NCBI GenBank assembly: GCA_029287645.1
Contig: JARFQS010000020.1
Span: 1-7,061, forward strand
DNA length: 7,061 nucleotides
Origin: Thermoanaerobaculia bacterium
Lineage (GTDB): Bacteria; Acidobacteriota; Thermoanaerobaculia; Multivoradales; JAHEKO01
Direction of reading: 5' to 3'
The translations under genes were made by a program, and so were the position numbers. This document shows, piece after piece, positions 6,321 to 7,061 of this stretch (within the stretch, counting starts at the first letter, position 1; every line of letters starts with the position of its first letter). A model generated the notes under the pieces. The model was not told where the DNA came from. It was given only the letters and a program-made list of their open reading frames with translations, and made no database searches.

Positions 6321-6803
6321 CTAGCTTGGCGCCTGGGGGCGCAGCTCCCGCCGCAAACGAATGTAGATCGCCTTGTCGACCTGCGCCACTTCTTCTTCCC
6401 CTTCGTCGGTAATCGCCACGGGAATGGAGAAGATGTGCTTCTCGCCGTCTGCCGTCATCTCGCGAATCGCAGTCAGCATCTCGTCATCGATGGAAAAGCG
6501 GGCCCTGACCTTGCCTCGAGCCTGAGCCAGGAACTGGATATGAGTCGAGGAATCGATGATCCGGTAGTCCGACCCCAGGATCTGCATGAGCATGAGGGTC
6601 GGAAACGGATCCGTCATGGCCGCCAGGCTGCCACCGAAATGACCCCCGAACGCATTCCGGTTATAGAACCGTGAAGCCATCGTCACCACGACTTCCCGGA
6701 AATCGTCGGAGACGCGCTCGACCCAGATTCCCGTACCCCAGAGCGGCGGGTAGAGGCTCAAGGTCCACTTGAACCGGGTGGGAGTGGCGAGCAGGAATTG
6801 CAT
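6321..6803 (-). CDS. DUF4442 domain-containing protein (hotdog-fold, thioesterase-like)
   Basis: The product is 160 aa and spans essentially a whole DUF4442 domain, a relative of the acyl-CoA thioesterase hotdog superfamily. Family landmarks in order are YPPLWGTGI (18-26), a strand with REVVVTM (36-42), RFYNRNAFGGHFGGSL (45-60), MTDPF (63-67), the helix TLMLMQILG (69-77), DYRIIDSSTHIQFL (79-92) and a final strand with DKAIYIRLRREL (143-154). The N-R-N-x-x-G-x-H-F-G-G-S segment lies on the central hotdog helix, where related thioesterases carry active-site residues; catalysis here is not proven. There is no signal peptide or membrane segment, so the protein is cytosolic. The Shine-Dalgarno is weak (GGTAGG, 6 nt before the ATG). 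It is the first gene of a leftward cluster, followed after 86 bp by the beta-helix membrane protein. Whether they share a transcript is uncertain. Confidence 0.9.
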   Translation of the reverse strand: MQFLLATPTRFKWTLSLYPPLWGTGIWVERVSDDFREVVVTMASRFYNRNAFGGHFGGSLAAMTDPFPTLMLMQILGSDYRIIDSSTHIQFLAQARGKVRARFSIDDEMLTAIREMTADGEKHIFSIPVAITDEGEEEVAQVDKAIYIRLRRELRPQAPS

Positions 6804-6838
6804 ATCGCGCCTACCAGGAGTCTCCTCTCGACGGGTTC

Positions 6839-6844
6839 AGTTTA
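6839..6844 (-). promoter_or_regulatory. Weak candidate -10 (TAAACT) for the DUF4442 gene
   Basis: On the minus strand TAAACT matches four of six bases of TATAAT and lies 35 bp before the ATG. A perfect 5+1+5 dyad, AGGAG-T-CTCCT (6816-6826), sits between it and the start and could be a small operator. No -35 is recognisable. Confidence 0.2.
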
Positions 6845-6849
6845 ACCTC

Positions 6850-6878
6850 ATGGCACCCGTCTCGAGGTCTGGTAGCCT
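6850..6878 (+). promoter_or_regulatory. Candidate promoter reading rightward toward the contig end
   Basis: ATGGCA (6850-6855, four of six matches to TTGACA) lies 17 bp before TAGCCT (6873-6878, three of six matches to TATAAT), which is preceded by TGG as in an extended -10. The predicted transcript start is close to the ATG at 6885. The GGTAG-x-CT core resembles the one before the MscS-type gene. Confidence 0.28.
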
Positions 6879-6884
6879 CGTCTC

Positions 6885-7010
6885 ATGGAAGGAACAAGGG
6901 TGTTCGAGATCCAGGTGAAACTGCCGGTCTACCGATGTTTCGCCGACATAGGCTTCGTAGCAAACTTCTGGGATCCGCAGGCAGACAGCTTCGGTTGGGC
7001 CAGTCTATGA
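6885..7010 (+). CDS. Possible small ORF, 41 aa, overlapping the next gene by ATGA
   Basis: ATG at 6885 to TGA at 7008-7010 encodes 41 residues beginning MEGTRVFEIQVKLPVYRCF and ending SFGWASL. I do not recognise a family. In favour: the start is well placed after the candidate promoter, and the stop overlaps the ATG of the downstream gene by four bases (ATGA), a classic coupling arrangement. Against: there is no clear Shine-Dalgarno, the candidate transcript start is so close to the ATG that the message would be leaderless, and about 26 of the 40 sense codons after the ATG end in G or C, which is only moderate for a GC-rich genome. It may simply be a chance ORF in the 5' leader of the signal-peptide gene. 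Confidence 0.3.
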   Translation: MEGTRVFEIQVKLPVYRCFADIGFVANFWDPQADSFGWASL

Positions 7011-7039
7011 ATCGTAAACTCAAAGTTGCCCTGCTCGGC
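7007..7039 (+). CDS. Truncated gene start, probable exported protein (N-terminal 11 codons only)
   Basis: ATG at 7007 opens a frame reading MNRKLKVALLG before the adapter begins at 7040. A short basic stretch (N-R-K-L-K) followed by V-A-L-L-G is what the start of a signal peptide or membrane anchor looks like. The ATG overlaps the stop of the 41-codon ORF (ATGA). No good Shine-Dalgarno is visible; the nearest purine-rich run is TTGGG in the preceding coding sequence. The frame stays open to the end of the window, but its last codons (reading L-S-L-I-H-I-S) come from adapter sequence and must not be counted as protein. Only the first 11 codons are genomic, so no function can be given. Confidence 0.5.
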
Positions 7040-7061
7040 CTGTCTCTTATACACATCTCCG
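7040..7061. other. Untrimmed Nextera/Tn5 transposase adapter sequence (artefact)
   Basis: From 7040 the sequence reads CTGTCTCTTATACACATCT followed by CCG. The first 19 bases are exactly the Tn5 mosaic-end complement used in Nextera libraries, and the next three match the start of one of the two standard adapter continuations. This is read-through into the library adapter, not genomic DNA. The genomic part of the contig ends at about 7039; a base or two either way cannot be resolved where genome and adapter might share bases. Confidence 0.96.

Noticed and set aside
1..7039. CRISPR arrays, tRNA/rRNA genes, insertion sequences, integrases or defence genes
   Set aside because: I looked on both strands and saw no spaced direct repeats, no tRNA-like cloverleaf with CCA, no transposase or integrase motifs and no defence-type domains.
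7040..7061. The terminal sequence read as a transposon end or as further coding sequence of the exported protein
   Set aside because: It matches the commercial Tn5 mosaic-end adapter exactly at the contig terminus, which is the usual signature of untrimmed library adapter.

Overview
This is a GC-rich window (about 60% GC by eye) from a Gram-negative-type bacterium: three products carry export signals or signal anchors, one is an MscS-type channel, and good Shine-Dalgarno sequences precede several starts. The gene content (a saccharopine-dehydrogenase-like enzyme, an exported bactofilin-like beta-helix protein, a DUF4442 hotdog protein, a BBE-type flavin oxidase) suits an uncultivated environmental lineage. 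Acidobacteriota or a similar group is a guess from style, not something the sequence proves. The last 22 bases match the Nextera/Tn5 adapter sequence, so the window looks like the untrimmed end of a metagenomic contig.

Layout from left to right. (1) 1-285 (+) is the C-terminal end of a saccharopine dehydrogenase family protein, cut by the window edge. (2) A long hairpin at 318-354 separates it from a convergent VOC/glyoxalase-fold gene at 751-368 (-). (3) A 98-bp divergent spacer holds a candidate promoter for an MscS-family channel with a large N-terminal coiled-coil domain at 850-2574 (+). (4) A cytosolic FAD-linked oxidase of the berberine-bridge type follows at 2666-4039 (+), with its own strong ribosome binding site. 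(5) A leftward cluster runs 6803->6321 (DUF4442 hotdog protein), 6234->4942 (exported five-rung beta-helix domain fused to a multi-pass membrane domain) and 4928->4062 (exported alpha/beta hydrolase). The last two are 13 bp apart and almost certainly one operon. (6) At the right edge, diverging from the cluster, a possible 41-codon ORF (6885-7010, +) overlaps by ATGA the start of a truncated gene whose first residues look like a signal-peptide n-region. It runs into the adapter at 7040.

Most of the window is ordinary housekeeping or accessory content. No defence system, mobile element, CRISPR array, tRNA or rRNA is visible. The most unusual biology is the beta-helix/membrane protein and its coupled exported hydrolase, which suggests a job at the cell envelope. 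The most consequential technical observation is the adapter tail, which makes the last seven codons of the right-hand ORF artificial. The longest antisense ORFs are shadows of the recognised genes and were left out.
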